From assembly GCF_026229185.1 (NCBI RefSeq), contig NZ_JAGGJA010000002.1:1-64000 (forward strand): a stretch of 64,000 nt of DNA, in the 5' to 3' direction. The stretch is from Fodinibius salsisoli (GTDB lineage: Bacteria; Bacteroidota; Rhodothermia; Balneolales; Balneolaceae). Both the position numbers and the translations under genes were made by a program. The notes beneath the pieces are model-generated. The model saw only the letters and a list, made by a program, of their open reading frames with translations. It searched no databases and was not told the origin of the DNA. Of this stretch, positions 24,207 through 32,859 are shown in pieces. Position 1 is the stretch's first letter. The number at the start of each line of letters is the position of its first letter.

Positions 24207-24332
24207 ACCTAATGTCCTTGCCTTTAAGATGCAGGCAGGTCAATATTTATAATACCCTCGTATAATTATACTGCTAAAACATTGGTCAAACAACTGGTAG
24301 TGAAACCTGTCACGTTATCACTGGGGTTATGT
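24207..24332 (-). repeat. attC-like cassette site 2 (diverged)
   Basis: TACCTAATGTCCTTGCC at one end and GGGGTTATG at the other; the middle keeps the length but has lost most of the shared words. The stop codon of the upstream gene (TAA at 24327-24329) lies in the RYYYAAC-like box. Confidence 0.4.
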
Positions 24333-24881
24333 ATCTATAAAAATTTGGTTGATACTTTTAATTGGGTCGTCTTTATAGCCTGTAACTCTAGCAAGCTCTT
24401 GTCCTCCTGAAATGCATTTGAGGGGGAAGTATTTTGCACCTTTTGAAAGCAACCAAATTGTTCTCGTAATACCATCAATAAATGATACGTATTCAATAAT
24501 TTCCCTTTCAACTCTTTCTAATTTTTTAAAAAAGAAAAACTTTTGTTCGTAAACTGGTTTTTTCTCTACATCTGTGTTAAATGCTACTTTAGCCAAAGGC
24601 ACTGGATTATCAATGCCATGAGAAAATCCTTGCTCGGCATATTTATATTTATGGTCATTTTCCCATGATTGAATATCTCCATGACTAATTTCAGAATGAA
24701 TATTTCCAGGATCATTTCTCCATAGTTCTAAAAAGCTCTGTGCTTCAACTATTACTACATGATATTTTTTTAGAGAATCTTCAGATACAGACATGAAAAC
24801 GTTATCTCTATTGGGAAGCTCAATTTCAAATATTGCTTTGTCTCCCATGATGTTTTCTTGAATAGAATGTAATGTCTTCAT
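24327..24881 (-). CDS. Cassette gene, unknown 184-aa protein
   Basis: MKTLHSIQENIMGDKAIFEIEL begins an alpha+beta protein with the recognisable stretch YHVVIVEAQSFLELWRNDPGN, then GFSHGIDNPVPLAKVAFNTD, and a hydrophobic EYVSFIDGITRTIWLLSKGA. The central part (YAEQGFSHG..NPVPLA) resembles plasmid fertility-inhibition-like small proteins, without enough identity to name it. It starts 9 bp after the stop of the 306-aa gene, so both share one cassette and are likely translated together. Confidence 0.55.
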   Translation of the reverse strand: MKTLHSIQENIMGDKAIFEIELPNRDNVFMSVSEDSLKKYHVVIVEAQSFLELWRNDPGNIHSEISHGDIQSWENDHKYKYAEQGFSHGIDNPVPLAKVAFNTDVEKKPVYEQKFFFFKKLERVEREIIEYVSFIDGITRTIWLLSKGAKYFPLKCISGGQELARVTGYKDDPIKSINQIFIDT

Positions 24882-24890
24882 TTAGATAAT

Positions 24891-25811
24891 TTATTTGCAT
24901 TCTGTTCTAATTCTCTGAATAAGTTCTTTAGGAATTTCAATATGATTTGTTATTAAATCCAATGATTTTAATATCCACTCCTTAGTATTGTCTTCATATT
25001 TGCTTAATACCTGCATTTCTTGTGAAGATAATGCCCCAGAAATAGCAAATTTTATGTTGTAATGAATTTTGCCTTCTTCACTTTTCAAAGCTGATTCTAA
25101 TTCTTCAATAATTATATCACTTTTCTTTTCGTTTATTTTCTGAGTATGGGTATAAACAGCCATTATTTCTTCTCCATATATTTCAGAAAATTCCCTTTTC
25201 GTCCAAGTATGGAAAGCTTTTATCTTCTCAAAATATTGGTTCACTACCTCTAAGAGGTCAATTCTTTCGCCTGATTTTTCGATAAAGCTTCTTGCTCTCT
25301 TATTCCAACCATCGAACTGTAACAGATCATTAGTTTTTATATACAATGAAAGTTCGCTGTTTTTCATTTTCCACTCAGCAGAAATGTGTGGCAAACGATA
25401 ATGCTGGCACATTTGCCTTAACTTTTGAATAAACTGAACTAGACCATCTTCTTTTAAATCAGAATTTACTTTCTCCTGGTATACACCATAGTGATCTTTC
25501 TCTTTAAACGCTTTTCTATAAATTATTCTGGAATGGTCAATTAGAGATAATGAGCTCGCGACAAAATTGTGTAATCTGAAAGCTATCTCTTTAAAAAGGA
25601 GGTCAGTCTTCCATTTATTAATCCTATTAAATAAGTCGGAATGCTTCTCTTTATTTTCAATAAAATGTGATAAAAGTTTAGAGAGCATCCCATAATTCCG
25701 CTCAAATAATTGCAAGGAATATTCTAATTGTCTGACCTTGCCAATATTGCCAACGCCAGATATTTTGGCTATCTGTTCCTCTATTTCTTCTATTTCACTA
25801 AAGATCCCCAT
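24891..25811 (-). CDS. Cassette gene, unknown helical 306-aa protein
   Basis: MGIFSEIEEIEEQIAKISGVG opens a helical protein with coiled-coil propensity in the first 100 residues, HNFVASSLSLIDHSRIIYR in the middle (a pattern seen in Cthe_2314/AbiV-like helical bundles, not firmly), and WIKSLDLITNH-type helices at the end. It forms a two-gene cassette with the 184-aa gene downstream. No catalytic motif is visible. Confidence 0.55.
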   Translation of the reverse strand: MGIFSEIEEIEEQIAKISGVGNIGKVRQLEYSLQLFERNYGMLSKLLSHFIENKEKHSDLFNRINKWKTDLLFKEIAFRLHNFVASSLSLIDHSRIIYRKAFKEKDHYGVYQEKVNSDLKEDGLVQFIQKLRQMCQHYRLPHISAEWKMKNSELSLYIKTNDLLQFDGWNKRARSFIEKSGERIDLLEVVNQYFEKIKAFHTWTKREFSEIYGEEIMAVYTHTQKINEKKSDIIIEELESALKSEEGKIHYNIKFAISGALSSQEMQVLSKYEDNTKEWILKSLDLITNHIEIPKELIQRIRTECK

Positions 25812-25830
25812 AGATAAATATTCTTAAACA

Positions 25831-25960
25831 TCTAACAACCATACGCATAAGACGCGCACGAATGAATATTGATTTGTTTAATAATGAACGAAGAGTTAAA
25901 AGCCAAAAGATGGTAAGACTGACTTGGCGAGGCGCACCTCCTTTAATCGGCTGTTAGGTA
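25831..25960 (-). repeat. attC-like cassette site 3
   Basis: One of the best copies. On the gene strand it opens ACCTAAC, runs through GGAGGTGCGCCTCGCC, and closes GCGTATGGTTGTTAGAT, giving a clean GTTAGAT that fits GTTRRRY. The central block AATGAACGAAGAGTTAAAAG is shared with several other sites. Confidence 0.75.
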
Positions 25961-26865
25961 TCTTTGGTGTGCAACTTGCCTGGAATTGTGGCACGGATTC
26001 GAGTACTTAGTTTTTCACGCAAGTCTTCAAAACTATCCCACACTATGTGGTTATATTGACGCGTGTCGAAGTGTAATCTATCGATAAAATCGTTTCTACA
26101 TGTCCATATAACTGGTATGTCTAGTCCCATAGCAAATCCTGCTTCGAAATAAACACCACCACGATTTCCAGTAAAATCGGCTACGACTAAAGAACTTTTT
26201 CTTATCTCGATATTTATTCTATCACATATTTTATCATTGTGCTCAGCAATATCAATTCTCATTGGGTCATAATCAGTATCTTCTAAGCCCTTTTTAAAAC
26301 CTTTCTCCCATACTTCATCGAGATCAGAATCAAACCACATTGCAACAAAAGCTTGATTAGTAAAGCTTTGGGTTTTCTTAAGCTCATTATAATATTTCCA
26401 TCCTTCTAAGGTTGGTCTGATGGTCGAACTATCGCAGTCTATATATCCTAATTTACTTGCTAATGATAGATAATGAGCAAATTCATTTTGGTCTTTAGCA
26501 TGTGCAATTGGATAATCTGTTTTGGGATCATATTGAACATCATCAGCAGGATTTTTTAGCTTTTTAAAAACATAAATTATGATTCTATTTATTCTTTCAA
26601 TTGGATCAAAAGATGGCTCAATAGAATTAGGCAATTTCTTTAGATTATCAGAAGTGATCTGGGTTTCTATATTGTTTTCAAAATTTCCCCTTAGAACCAT
26701 TACCAATTTAGATCGCTCTTCTTCATCTAGGTTTTCTGCCATAGTAGAGGCAGTCCGAGAGATTGTATATTTACCAACTAGATCATTTTCTACATAATAA
26801 ATTTGTGATCCCCCATGATCTTGATAAATGTTTGACTCAAATCCTGAAATTGGGCATTTACTCAT
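25954..26865 (-). CDS. Cassette gene, nucleoside deoxyribosyltransferase/TIR-like protein
   Basis: 303 residues. The C-terminal 140 residues form a Rossmann-like domain: QAFVAMWFDSDLDEVWEKGF, then INIEIRKSSLVVADFTGNRG followed by GVYFEAGFAMGLDIPVIWTC. The order FVAMWF...ADFTG.NxGVYFEAG(F/Y)A is typical of deoxyribosyltransferase-like/TIR-related domains, which can cleave nucleotides or NAD. The N-terminal part begins with a likely zinc site (CPISGFES). The stop lies in attC site 3. A defence-related NADase role is possible but inferred only from the fold. Confidence 0.68.
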   Translation of the reverse strand: MSKCPISGFESNIYQDHGGSQIYYVENDLVGKYTISRTASTMAENLDEEERSKLVMVLRGNFENNIETQITSDNLKKLPNSIEPSFDPIERINRIIIYVFKKLKNPADDVQYDPKTDYPIAHAKDQNEFAHYLSLASKLGYIDCDSSTIRPTLEGWKYYNELKKTQSFTNQAFVAMWFDSDLDEVWEKGFKKGLEDTDYDPMRIDIAEHNDKICDRINIEIRKSSLVVADFTGNRGGVYFEAGFAMGLDIPVIWTCRNDFIDRLHFDTRQYNHIVWDSFEDLREKLSTRIRATIPGKLHTKDT

Positions 26866-26888
26866 ATCGTAAAATTATTTTTAAAGAT

Positions 26889-27016
26889 ACCTAACGACAT
26901 TACTCATTAGATGCACACGAATGAATGTTGAGTTGATAAATAATGAACGGAAAGCTTAAAAGCCAGAAAGTGGCAAGACCTGGCGAGGTGTATCGCCCTA
27001 GATGTGCTGGTTAAGC
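26889..27016 (-). repeat. attC-like cassette site 4
   Basis: Gene-strand ends GCTTAAC and GTTAGGT fit RYYYAAC and GTTRRRY exactly. Central words ATGAATGTTGAGTTGATAAA and AATGAACGGAAAGC are nearly identical to those of site 17 at 40232. Confidence 0.75.
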
Positions 27017-28576
27017 ATTCACATAATATTTCAAGTAATCATAGTAGTGTACTAATGCAATAAAATATGTTTTATGAAAATCATTTGTTGACTCAATTAG
27101 TTCTGAGTTTTCATCAAGAAAAGTATGAAGCATGCTTAAGTTAATTTTATCAATATCAAGTAGAGGTATTATGTATAAACAATGTTCAAAAGTTTCCTCA
27201 CGGATAAGTTCTTTTACTGAATCAAACTCATCATTAAAATAGTCTTTCTTTTTTCTCCAGTGATCAATTGAACTAAAATAGTCCTGATCTATTTCTGCAT
27301 ATTTTCTGACTTTAGATGGTAAATCATCAAACTGAATATTACCATCTTCATCTATAAATCCTGCATCATTTAAATATTTAAAGACAGGAACATAACTTCT
27401 GGATCCTGAAAGTTGAGGCAAGGTATCATTAATAATACTGTTTGAATCCCAATTATTTTGATTATAAATAATATCATCTATGATATCATTGACTTGTATT
27501 GATTTATAACCAATATCAGATAGTTGAGATTTTATACCTAACCCCATCACGACCTCAACTTCATCGTAATCCTCAACATTTTCTATATCAACTACTGAAA
27601 TTTTATTTTTGGGATCATTGGTAAGAACAAGGTCATAAATTTTTTCTTTCAAGTTTCTCAAAACCTTAGCAGGATAACGTCGTTCAATTTTTGAAAGAGG
27701 CTCATAGATATTTCTGAAGTCATCTGTTCTTATTGTTCTAAGTGAGACCCTATGAGAGGCAATATTATGAGGAGTTATTTCATAATAATCCCCCTCATTA
27801 TGTTCATCCCATTCTACAAATATTAAACGTTCCGAAATGGTCCTAATCTTTTCTTCATCTAAACAGTTAAATACTTTTGAGAGTATATTTTGGATATTAG
27901 GGTCATTTAGAGAATAACCGAGAAATATTATTGGATGATCTACGAAAATTGTTAATAGTTTGGAAGCTAAATAAGCATTTTTTTCCTCGTACTTATTATA
28001 ATCCTGATCAGTAAGGACTAAAGAATTTGGTTGGGTAGAGCAACCATGGATTTTGAAAATTTCTGCTACTGATTGGTGATTATTGAATAGTATTTCCTCC
28101 TGCCCAATGTATCTTTCAAAATCGCTGAAATTTTCTTCTAGAAATGTATCCCAATTGGTCGTAATTATTCCATCCACATTACTTTGCTGGAATAATTCAA
28201 TCTCTTCTATCAATTCTTCGGGTAGATCTTCGATAATTTCTGCATCATTAATATAGTTTGATATTTCGATTTTTAGAGGAGTAGAATCATTTTTAACTAT
28301 CTCTTCATATATTTGTCTGCTCTTTTTATAACTATCTTCCGTAAACCAAACATCATAAAAATCAGAAGCCATCAAAGAAGCTAATTCTGGCAAATTATCA
28401 TTTGACTTACCTCGATAGTAACTGTAGGAATGTGGCAATTTATCAGAAAAGCGAATTAACAAATCTTCCCATGATCCTAGGCCCAAATACCTTTTAGAAA
28501 TTCCAGAACCTACAAAAAGAAACGGCAATGTTTTCTGGTTATCTAAAAAATCTAGTAGTCTTTTCGAAATATCCAT
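27011..28576 (-). CDS. Cassette gene, SIR2-family defence-type protein
   Basis: 521 residues. LLDFLDNQKTLPFLFVGSGI is the SIR2_2-type NAD-binding start, with VGSGISKRYLGLGSWEDLL. VDGIITTNWDTFLEE gives the TTNxD motif, EIFKIHGCSTQPNSLV the catalytic His region, and IIFLGYSLNDPNIQNILSKV the late Rossmann motif. The C-terminal 250 residues are unrecognised. Proteins of this layout (Thoeris ThsA-like, DSR-like and stand-alone SIR2) deplete NAD+ during phage infection. Its stop codon (TAA) is in the attC box. It is a single-gene cassette and distinct from the Argonaute-linked SIR2. Confidence 0.78.
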   Translation of the reverse strand: MDISKRLLDFLDNQKTLPFLFVGSGISKRYLGLGSWEDLLIRFSDKLPHSYSYYRGKSNDNLPELASLMASDFYDVWFTEDSYKKSRQIYEEIVKNDSTPLKIEISNYINDAEIIEDLPEELIEEIELFQQSNVDGIITTNWDTFLEENFSDFERYIGQEEILFNNHQSVAEIFKIHGCSTQPNSLVLTDQDYNKYEEKNAYLASKLLTIFVDHPIIFLGYSLNDPNIQNILSKVFNCLDEEKIRTISERLIFVEWDEHNEGDYYEITPHNIASHRVSLRTIRTDDFRNIYEPLSKIERRYPAKVLRNLKEKIYDLVLTNDPKNKISVVDIENVEDYDEVEVVMGLGIKSQLSDIGYKSIQVNDIIDDIIYNQNNWDSNSIINDTLPQLSGSRSYVPVFKYLNDAGFIDEDGNIQFDDLPSKVRKYAEIDQDYFSSIDHWRKKKDYFNDEFDSVKELIREETFEHCLYIIPLLDIDKINLSMLHTFLDENSELIESTNDFHKTYFIALVHYYDYLKYYVNA

Positions 28577-28602
28577 TAAAAAGCTTTCTAATTAAATGTG
28601 GT

Positions 28603-28730
28603 ACCTAACGATACTGGGTATAAGGTCAGTTGGAGCCAGAGTTAATTTAAAATAAAATGTACTACAGAAATTAAAGAACTAGGAATCGGCAAAAATGGCA
28701 AAGGACATCCACTTGACACGAGGGGTACAT
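28603..28730 (-). repeat. attC-like cassette site 5
   Basis: The GTTRRRY side is good (GTTAGGT in CGTTAGGTACC); the opposite side (ACGAGGGGTACATA) is worn. Shares AAAATGTACTACAGAAATT with sites 15 and 16, marking a second sequence subgroup. Confidence 0.5.
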
Positions 28731-28732
28731 AC

Positions 28733-29422
28733 CTATGGCAGGAAAAACTTCTTCACTGTAGCTCTTTTCATTTGTTGATACTGATTGGTGCAGTCGCATC
28801 CTTTTTTACAAAGATGTCTAGCAACTTGAATATTTCCCAAGCCTCCTGCTCTTGCAGATGCTTTCAAAGCACCAACTGCCTGATCATATAAATTAACTGT
28901 TTCGACTTCTCGTTTTGGATTGTCTATATTTATTCGATCAAGATAACTGTCTAATCTTATTACACCACCAACGTGTCGCAAAACAAACATTTTATTAAAG
29001 TTTCCGTACCTATAATATTCTCTAAATTCATCAATAGATTGATAATATCTTTCTTCTTGTGGGGTACCTGTTTCCCAATCTTGTGGGTTCCCTTTAGTAA
29101 TCCATAATGATGCCAGCCAATCTTCTAGCAAAACTTCCAAATTAATTCTAAACAGAACTGGACCATAATAATTTCTCCCTTTGGATCTGTAATGAATGTC
29201 AATACCGTCTAAAAATACGTCATACCAAAGACTTAAAGATTTATCCTTGTCATCAGATTGTTGGTCTGTCTGAGGTAATCCTAATTCATCAAGTACCCCT
29301 CTTGAAAGTAGCTTGCCCTGACTAAGAAAAGAACAGGCAGTTCGTACGGTATTAGCATGATGAAAGTATTCAACTCCCTTTTCTTGAAGTACCTCATAAA
29401 CCTCAGAAGCTACTAATTCCAT
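28733..29422 (-). CDS. Cassette gene, unknown 229-aa protein
   Basis: A compact protein beginning MELVASEVYEVLQEKGVEYF. The early segment YFHHANTVRTACSFLSQGKL followed by LSRG and LWYDVFLDGIDIHYRSKGRN resembles widely distributed proteins that start with a conserved His and NT...C...L.G.LLSRG pattern, reminiscent of DarT/ADP-ribosyltransferase-like enzymes. A late CKKGCDCTN Cys cluster may bind zinc. I cannot name the family with confidence; ADP-ribosylation is only a hypothesis. Confidence 0.6.
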   Translation of the reverse strand: MELVASEVYEVLQEKGVEYFHHANTVRTACSFLSQGKLLSRGVLDELGLPQTDQQSDDKDKSLSLWYDVFLDGIDIHYRSKGRNYYGPVLFRINLEVLLEDWLASLWITKGNPQDWETGTPQEERYYQSIDEFREYYRYGNFNKMFVLRHVGGVIRLDSYLDRINIDNPKREVETVNLYDQAVGALKASARAGGLGNIQVARHLCKKGCDCTNQYQQMKRATVKKFFLP

Positions 29423-29461
29423 GAATTACTTATCTCTTAATTATAGTGTATAGAAAGATTT

Positions 29462-29578
29462 TGTACATCAAGATGTAGACGAACCAACGTAAGTTATTGA
29501 TTAACAAAATTGTAGTTATTAAAAGATAAGAAATCAAGAAATCTACCAGGAATGTCCAAATTGATATGTCTTTTTAGG
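29462..29578 (-). repeat. attC-like cassette site 6 (very diverged)
   Basis: Only the middle (GTAGACGAACCAACGT, TTATTGATTAACAAAATTG) and the position between two same-strand genes recall the other sites. The terminal boxes are not clear. Confidence 0.25.
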
Positions 29579-30236
29579 CATTTTTATATACCACTTGAAG
29601 GTGATTATTAGTACTAAAAATAGGTTTTTCCATGCCTTCAATTTTTAAATAATTACCGACTTTCCTAATTGGGGCAATTACAATCCAAAGATCAAGATTC
29701 TCGGTAATACCTTTAATTCTTTTGCTGATCTCATATGGACTGATTGATTTAGGACCTTCAAATTTCACATGAGCAAGGTTAACTAAAACATGAAATGAGT
29801 TTCCATTAAAAATACGCTCATTCTTAAATCCGTATATTTCATCTTCTTGGGAAAAATGGTCTTGGGGAATTTCATTAACTCTATAATTCAAGACTTCATA
29901 TTTAAACAAAGGCTCCCAATCATTGATTTCATTAAGTGGTCTTCTTCTATGGCCAGCGCCGTGCGGATTTTTATATTTCATCGACTTAACAGGATAGGTA
30001 GGAAATTTTTCTAATAGCGATCCGTCACTATGATAAGTGAACTCACTATAACCCGTCACTATATCTTTTTTTCCAATTATGTTAGTTTTCTCAGTGCTAA
30101 TAAGCCCCCGAGGAACTTTCTTTTCGAAGAAGTTAAATTTTAAATGATTTTCAGAGTCGCCATAATTTATAACTCTGAAGAGAAAATGATCTTCACCCTT
30201 AAAATTAAATAATATGCTCTTCTTGAAAGTTGCCAT
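29574..30236 (-). CDS. Cassette gene, unknown 220-aa protein
   Basis: MATFKKSILFNFKGEDHFLF starts a beta-rich soluble protein; GAGHRRRPLNEINDWEPLFK forms a basic loop near the middle and IKGITENLDLWIVIAPIRKV lies toward the end. No signal peptide, membrane span or known motif is seen. It occupies one cassette, upstream of diverged site 6. Confidence 0.5.
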   Translation of the reverse strand: MATFKKSILFNFKGEDHFLFRVINYGDSENHLKFNFFEKKVPRGLISTEKTNIIGKKDIVTGYSEFTYHSDGSLLEKFPTYPVKSMKYKNPHGAGHRRRPLNEINDWEPLFKYEVLNYRVNEIPQDHFSQEDEIYGFKNERIFNGNSFHVLVNLAHVKFEGPKSISPYEISKRIKGITENLDLWIVIAPIRKVGNYLKIEGMEKPIFSTNNHLQVVYKNA

Positions 30237-30245
30237 TTTAAAAAT

Positions 30246-30370
30246 GTCTAGCGACCTTGCAAATAAGAATGCTTATATATTTATTTTCTAAATAATGAAT
30301 GGAGAGATAAAATACCAAAAAGGGTGGCAAGACCAAACGAGGCGCGTCCCCATAATGCGCATACTAGACG
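30246..30370 (-). repeat. attC-like cassette site 7
   Basis: Ends GTCTAGCGACC and ATACTAGACG are mutually complementary (GTCTAG/CTAGAC), showing compensating change in the boxes. Core block AATGAATGGAGAGATAAAATACC is conserved. Confidence 0.6.
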
Positions 30371-31224
30371 TTTCTTAATTTAATTTCTATTCCAGTAAAA
30401 ATATTCTCTACTATAGTATCTGCAGAAAACATTAAGGAATCACCTTCTATTAATTTGTTTCCATTGTAAGTGATAACTAAATAAACTCTCTGCTTCTCAC
30501 ATCCAACTTCTTCAACTGAGATATCTTTTTTATACTTCTTTGATATTTTTTTTGCTTTTTCTTTAGCTCGCTTTTCTACAGTCTGTACTTTCTTTTCATC
30601 TTCTAACTTTAAAGAATCAACTGTATTTGTTTCTTCTATTCCACCAAAAAATGAATAGTTATAGGTTTTAATTATATCATATTTTTTCCCAAGTGTGTCA
30701 TTAAATGTCAATTCAATTACAATGTTAGGATTATCACCTTTTGGGTGTGTTAAATTTCCAAATGTAGTTTTTTGCTCAACATTTTCATCAGCTTTTAAAT
30801 CAAAATTTGACGAGTCTAATTCCTTTTTAACCCACTGAATATCATCACTATCTCTTAAATAAATATAATTTTTAACATTAATTGCTTTGCCTTCTCCAGA
30901 ATTGCGAATGTCAAACGTTATATGAGTGCTATGAACATTAGATTCTTGATTTGAAAAATCATTGTTATAATCAAGCTTACTGATGTTTAAAATTGGTGCG
31001 AATTGATGTTCCTTTGATTCTTTTAATTCGCGTAAACTTTCGAAGGAAACTGCAAGTGTTAAAATTATTGCTGACGCTGTTAGCCAGGTAATCAGTAAGG
31101 TTGGAGAAAATCTTACTCCATCATAAAGAAAAAGAGGAACTACAGAAATAGCTAACAAAGAGAGAATAATTGCAATTATCGAAACTGCCCAGACAAATGT
31201 TGAATTATTTGGATATAATTTCAT
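30364..31224 (-). CDS. Cassette gene, two-span membrane protein
   Basis: 286 residues. Two N-terminal spans (FVWAVSIIAIILSLLAISVV and TLLITWLTASAIILTLAVSF) are followed by a soluble domain with a beta-sandwich look (HITFDIRNSGEGKAINVKNY), resembling the extracytoplasmic or cytosolic part of many small membrane proteins of unknown role. A Lys/Glu-rich helix (KVQTVEKRAKEKAKKISKKY) lies near 215-235. The stop is in site 7. Function unknown. Confidence 0.55.
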   Translation of the reverse strand: MKLYPNNSTFVWAVSIIAIILSLLAISVVPLFLYDGVRFSPTLLITWLTASAIILTLAVSFESLRELKESKEHQFAPILNISKLDYNNDFSNQESNVHSTHITFDIRNSGEGKAINVKNYIYLRDSDDIQWVKKELDSSNFDLKADENVEQKTTFGNLTHPKGDNPNIVIELTFNDTLGKKYDIIKTYNYSFFGGIEETNTVDSLKLEDEKKVQTVEKRAKEKAKKISKKYKKDISVEEVGCEKQRVYLVITYNGNKLIEGDSLMFSADTIVENIFTGIEIKLRNV

Positions 31225-31246
31225 CTCTTTAGTGAATTAGAAAATG

Positions 31247-31374
31247 TATAACGACTTTGCGCATAGGGTGCAGGTGCCAACGTGTTGAATTATTTATAAA
31301 ATGAAAGGTTAACTAATAAATTAAAGGGAGGCAAGGAAATGGCAGGATCTATCCCCTAAAAGTGTTGGTTAGGT
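31247..31374 (-). repeat. attC-like cassette site 8
   Basis: Opens ACCTAAC on the gene strand. The middle (GCAGGTGCCAACGTGTT, AATGAAAGGTTAACTAATAA) defines a third sequence subgroup shared with sites 13 and 18. Together with the 3' end of the NERD gene it is duplicated at 41274-41529. Confidence 0.65.
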
Positions 31375-32043
31375 ATTTCTGGTAAATCGACATTTCGGAA
31401 AGTTTTTGCATCCAAGAAATTTCGTACCAGCATTGGGTCCTTTTTTGGCTATTCTCTCAACTAACTTGGAACCACATTGGGGACAAACTGTTGTTGAATT
31501 ATGCCTTTCACGCAAAGATAGTATATGCTTTTTTGTGGTAAGTGAAGATTCAGAAACGTAGTAATCCATTTCTCCGACTACTCGATCAATCTCTTCAGGT
31601 GAAAAAACGTGATCCTTAAACTGTTTTATATATTTGCCTAGGCGAGATTTAATAACGTTATCAGGCAACTGTGTCTTAAATTTACAATCACCTACGAAAT
31701 AAATAACCGTATGTATGTTTGATTCATTAATGCCCAAAAATTCAGAAACAATCTTTTTTTGCCTAAAGGATTGCCTTATTGGGTTCTGGAACGAATAATT
31801 ATTCCCATAATGTGATTGTGTCCAACTTTTTTGACCCTTAGACCCAAAAATCCAACCTTTCTTATTCTTCGTTTCTATTATGAACAGTCCGTATGGCGAT
31901 ACAAGAAGATGGTCAATTTGAGTTGTCCCATTTCCTGATGGAATAATGACATCATGAAATCTTCGGTAGACTTTCGAATTGAGTGATAGCCACAGATAGA
32001 AAGTAGTCTTTTTTTCGCCAAGCCAACCTCGAATTCTTTTCAT
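31369..32043 (-). CDS. Cassette gene, NERD nuclease-like protein with topoisomerase zinc ribbon
   Basis: 224 residues from the ATG at 32043 (MKRIRGWLGEKKTTFYLWLS); the longer frame begins inside the next cassette site. NERD signature: GTTQIDHLLVSPYGLFIIE then TKNKKGWIFG, supplying Asp and ExK of a nuclease-like core, with QNPIRQSFRQKK following. The C-terminal ribbon CPQCGSKLVERIAKKG to FLGCKNFPKCRFTRNT is a topoisomerase I-type Cys4 zinc finger. NERD proteins are nuclease-related and frequent in mobile elements. The 3' 125 bp of this gene recur at 41405-41529. Confidence 0.78.
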   Translation of the reverse strand: MKRIRGWLGEKKTTFYLWLSLNSKVYRRFHDVIIPSGNGTTQIDHLLVSPYGLFIIETKNKKGWIFGSKGQKSWTQSHYGNNYSFQNPIRQSFRQKKIVSEFLGINESNIHTVIYFVGDCKFKTQLPDNVIKSRLGKYIKQFKDHVFSPEEIDRVVGEMDYYVSESSLTTKKHILSLRERHNSTTVCPQCGSKLVERIAKKGPNAGTKFLGCKNFPKCRFTRNT

Positions 32044-32051
32044 TTCATTTA

Positions 32052-32167
32052 CTAATAGCAAATTTGTGCATAAGGTACTCACGTACAAATATTTATTAAC
32101 TAAATAATGAATGAACAGCTAAAAAGCCAAAGCTTGTCAAGTCCTGCACCCTTAAGTTCTGGCTAGG
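32052..32167 (-). repeat. attC-like cassette site 9
   Basis: Begins ACTAATAGCAAATTTGTGCATAAGGT and ends TTCTGGCTAGG; core AATAATGAATGAACAGCTAAAAAG is intact. The NERD gene's over-long reading frame enters this site, which argues for the shorter start. Confidence 0.55.
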
Positions 32168-32175
32168 CCTCTCCT

Positions 32176-32709
32176 TTATTTTAATATTTTTGCTTCATTT
32201 CCAGGATTATCATGATTCCAAAATTCGATTAGATCTAGGTCAATTTCTTCTACATTATCTTTTTGAATCATACGTGATTCTTCAAGAATTATTTGTTCGT
32301 TTCCATCCGAACCATAGGTTAAATGAATTGCATGATCATAATTTGCCTCTCGTTGAAAACTTGTTAGCTTTTTTAGATCATTTTTGATGCCTTCTCGATT
32401 AAAGTTTACTGGTTTAACTTCAACTATTACTAGATTTCCTTCCATTTTACCTGGAATATGAATTAATAAATCAGGTATCACATTTTCATCAATCAAATGA
32501 TGGCCTGATTTGTCAATCTCACCTGATAAGGTATATTCATTTAAATCAGCAGGCCAGTTTGTTCTCAGCTGGTGGTATAGCTCGTAGCAATAGACCCTCT
32601 CACGGTATAAAGACTCTTCTTGACCAGCTACAGGTAAATTAAAGAATCGTTCATTAATAGCTTGTGTAGCTATCTTTAATAAACTCGTGAATTCGTCAAA
32701 ATCATTCAT
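32176..32709 (-). CDS. Cassette gene, PD-(D/E)XK nuclease-like protein
   Basis: 177 residues from the ATG at 32709 (MNDFDEFTSLLKIATQAINE); a TTG at 32736 is the alternative. The central ENVIPDLLIHIPGK followed by NLVIVEVKPVNF gives the PD...ExK pattern, and FNREGIKNDLKKLTSFQREANYDHAIHLTYG the usual helix and strand after it. Such proteins are single-domain nuclease-like factors of unknown target. It is a single-gene cassette next to the NERD cassette. Confidence 0.6.
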   Translation of the reverse strand: MNDFDEFTSLLKIATQAINERFFNLPVAGQEESLYRERVYCYELYHQLRTNWPADLNEYTLSGEIDKSGHHLIDENVIPDLLIHIPGKMEGNLVIVEVKPVNFNREGIKNDLKKLTSFQREANYDHAIHLTYGSDGNEQIILEESRMIQKDNVEEIDLDLIEFWNHDNPGNEAKILK

Positions 32710-32773
32710 CACTTGGGGTTTAAGAGTTATTATCAACTTTCTTTAAGAGGTACACCCAAAATATTAAATTGGC

Positions 32774-32855
32774 AACTAACGAAAGATGAACTTTAAAACC
32801 ATGAAGGGCACAAAGATGGCGAGGTGCGTTCGCGTTAATCTGTGGTGGGTTTTGC
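32774..32855 (-). repeat. attC-like cassette site 10 (short)
   Basis: Only about 80 bp: AACTAACGAAAGATGAACTTT at one end, GGCGAGGTGCG and GTGGTGGGTTTTGC at the other. The central stem seen in the long sites is missing, as in short attC variants. Confidence 0.4.
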
Positions 32856-32859
32856 ATTT

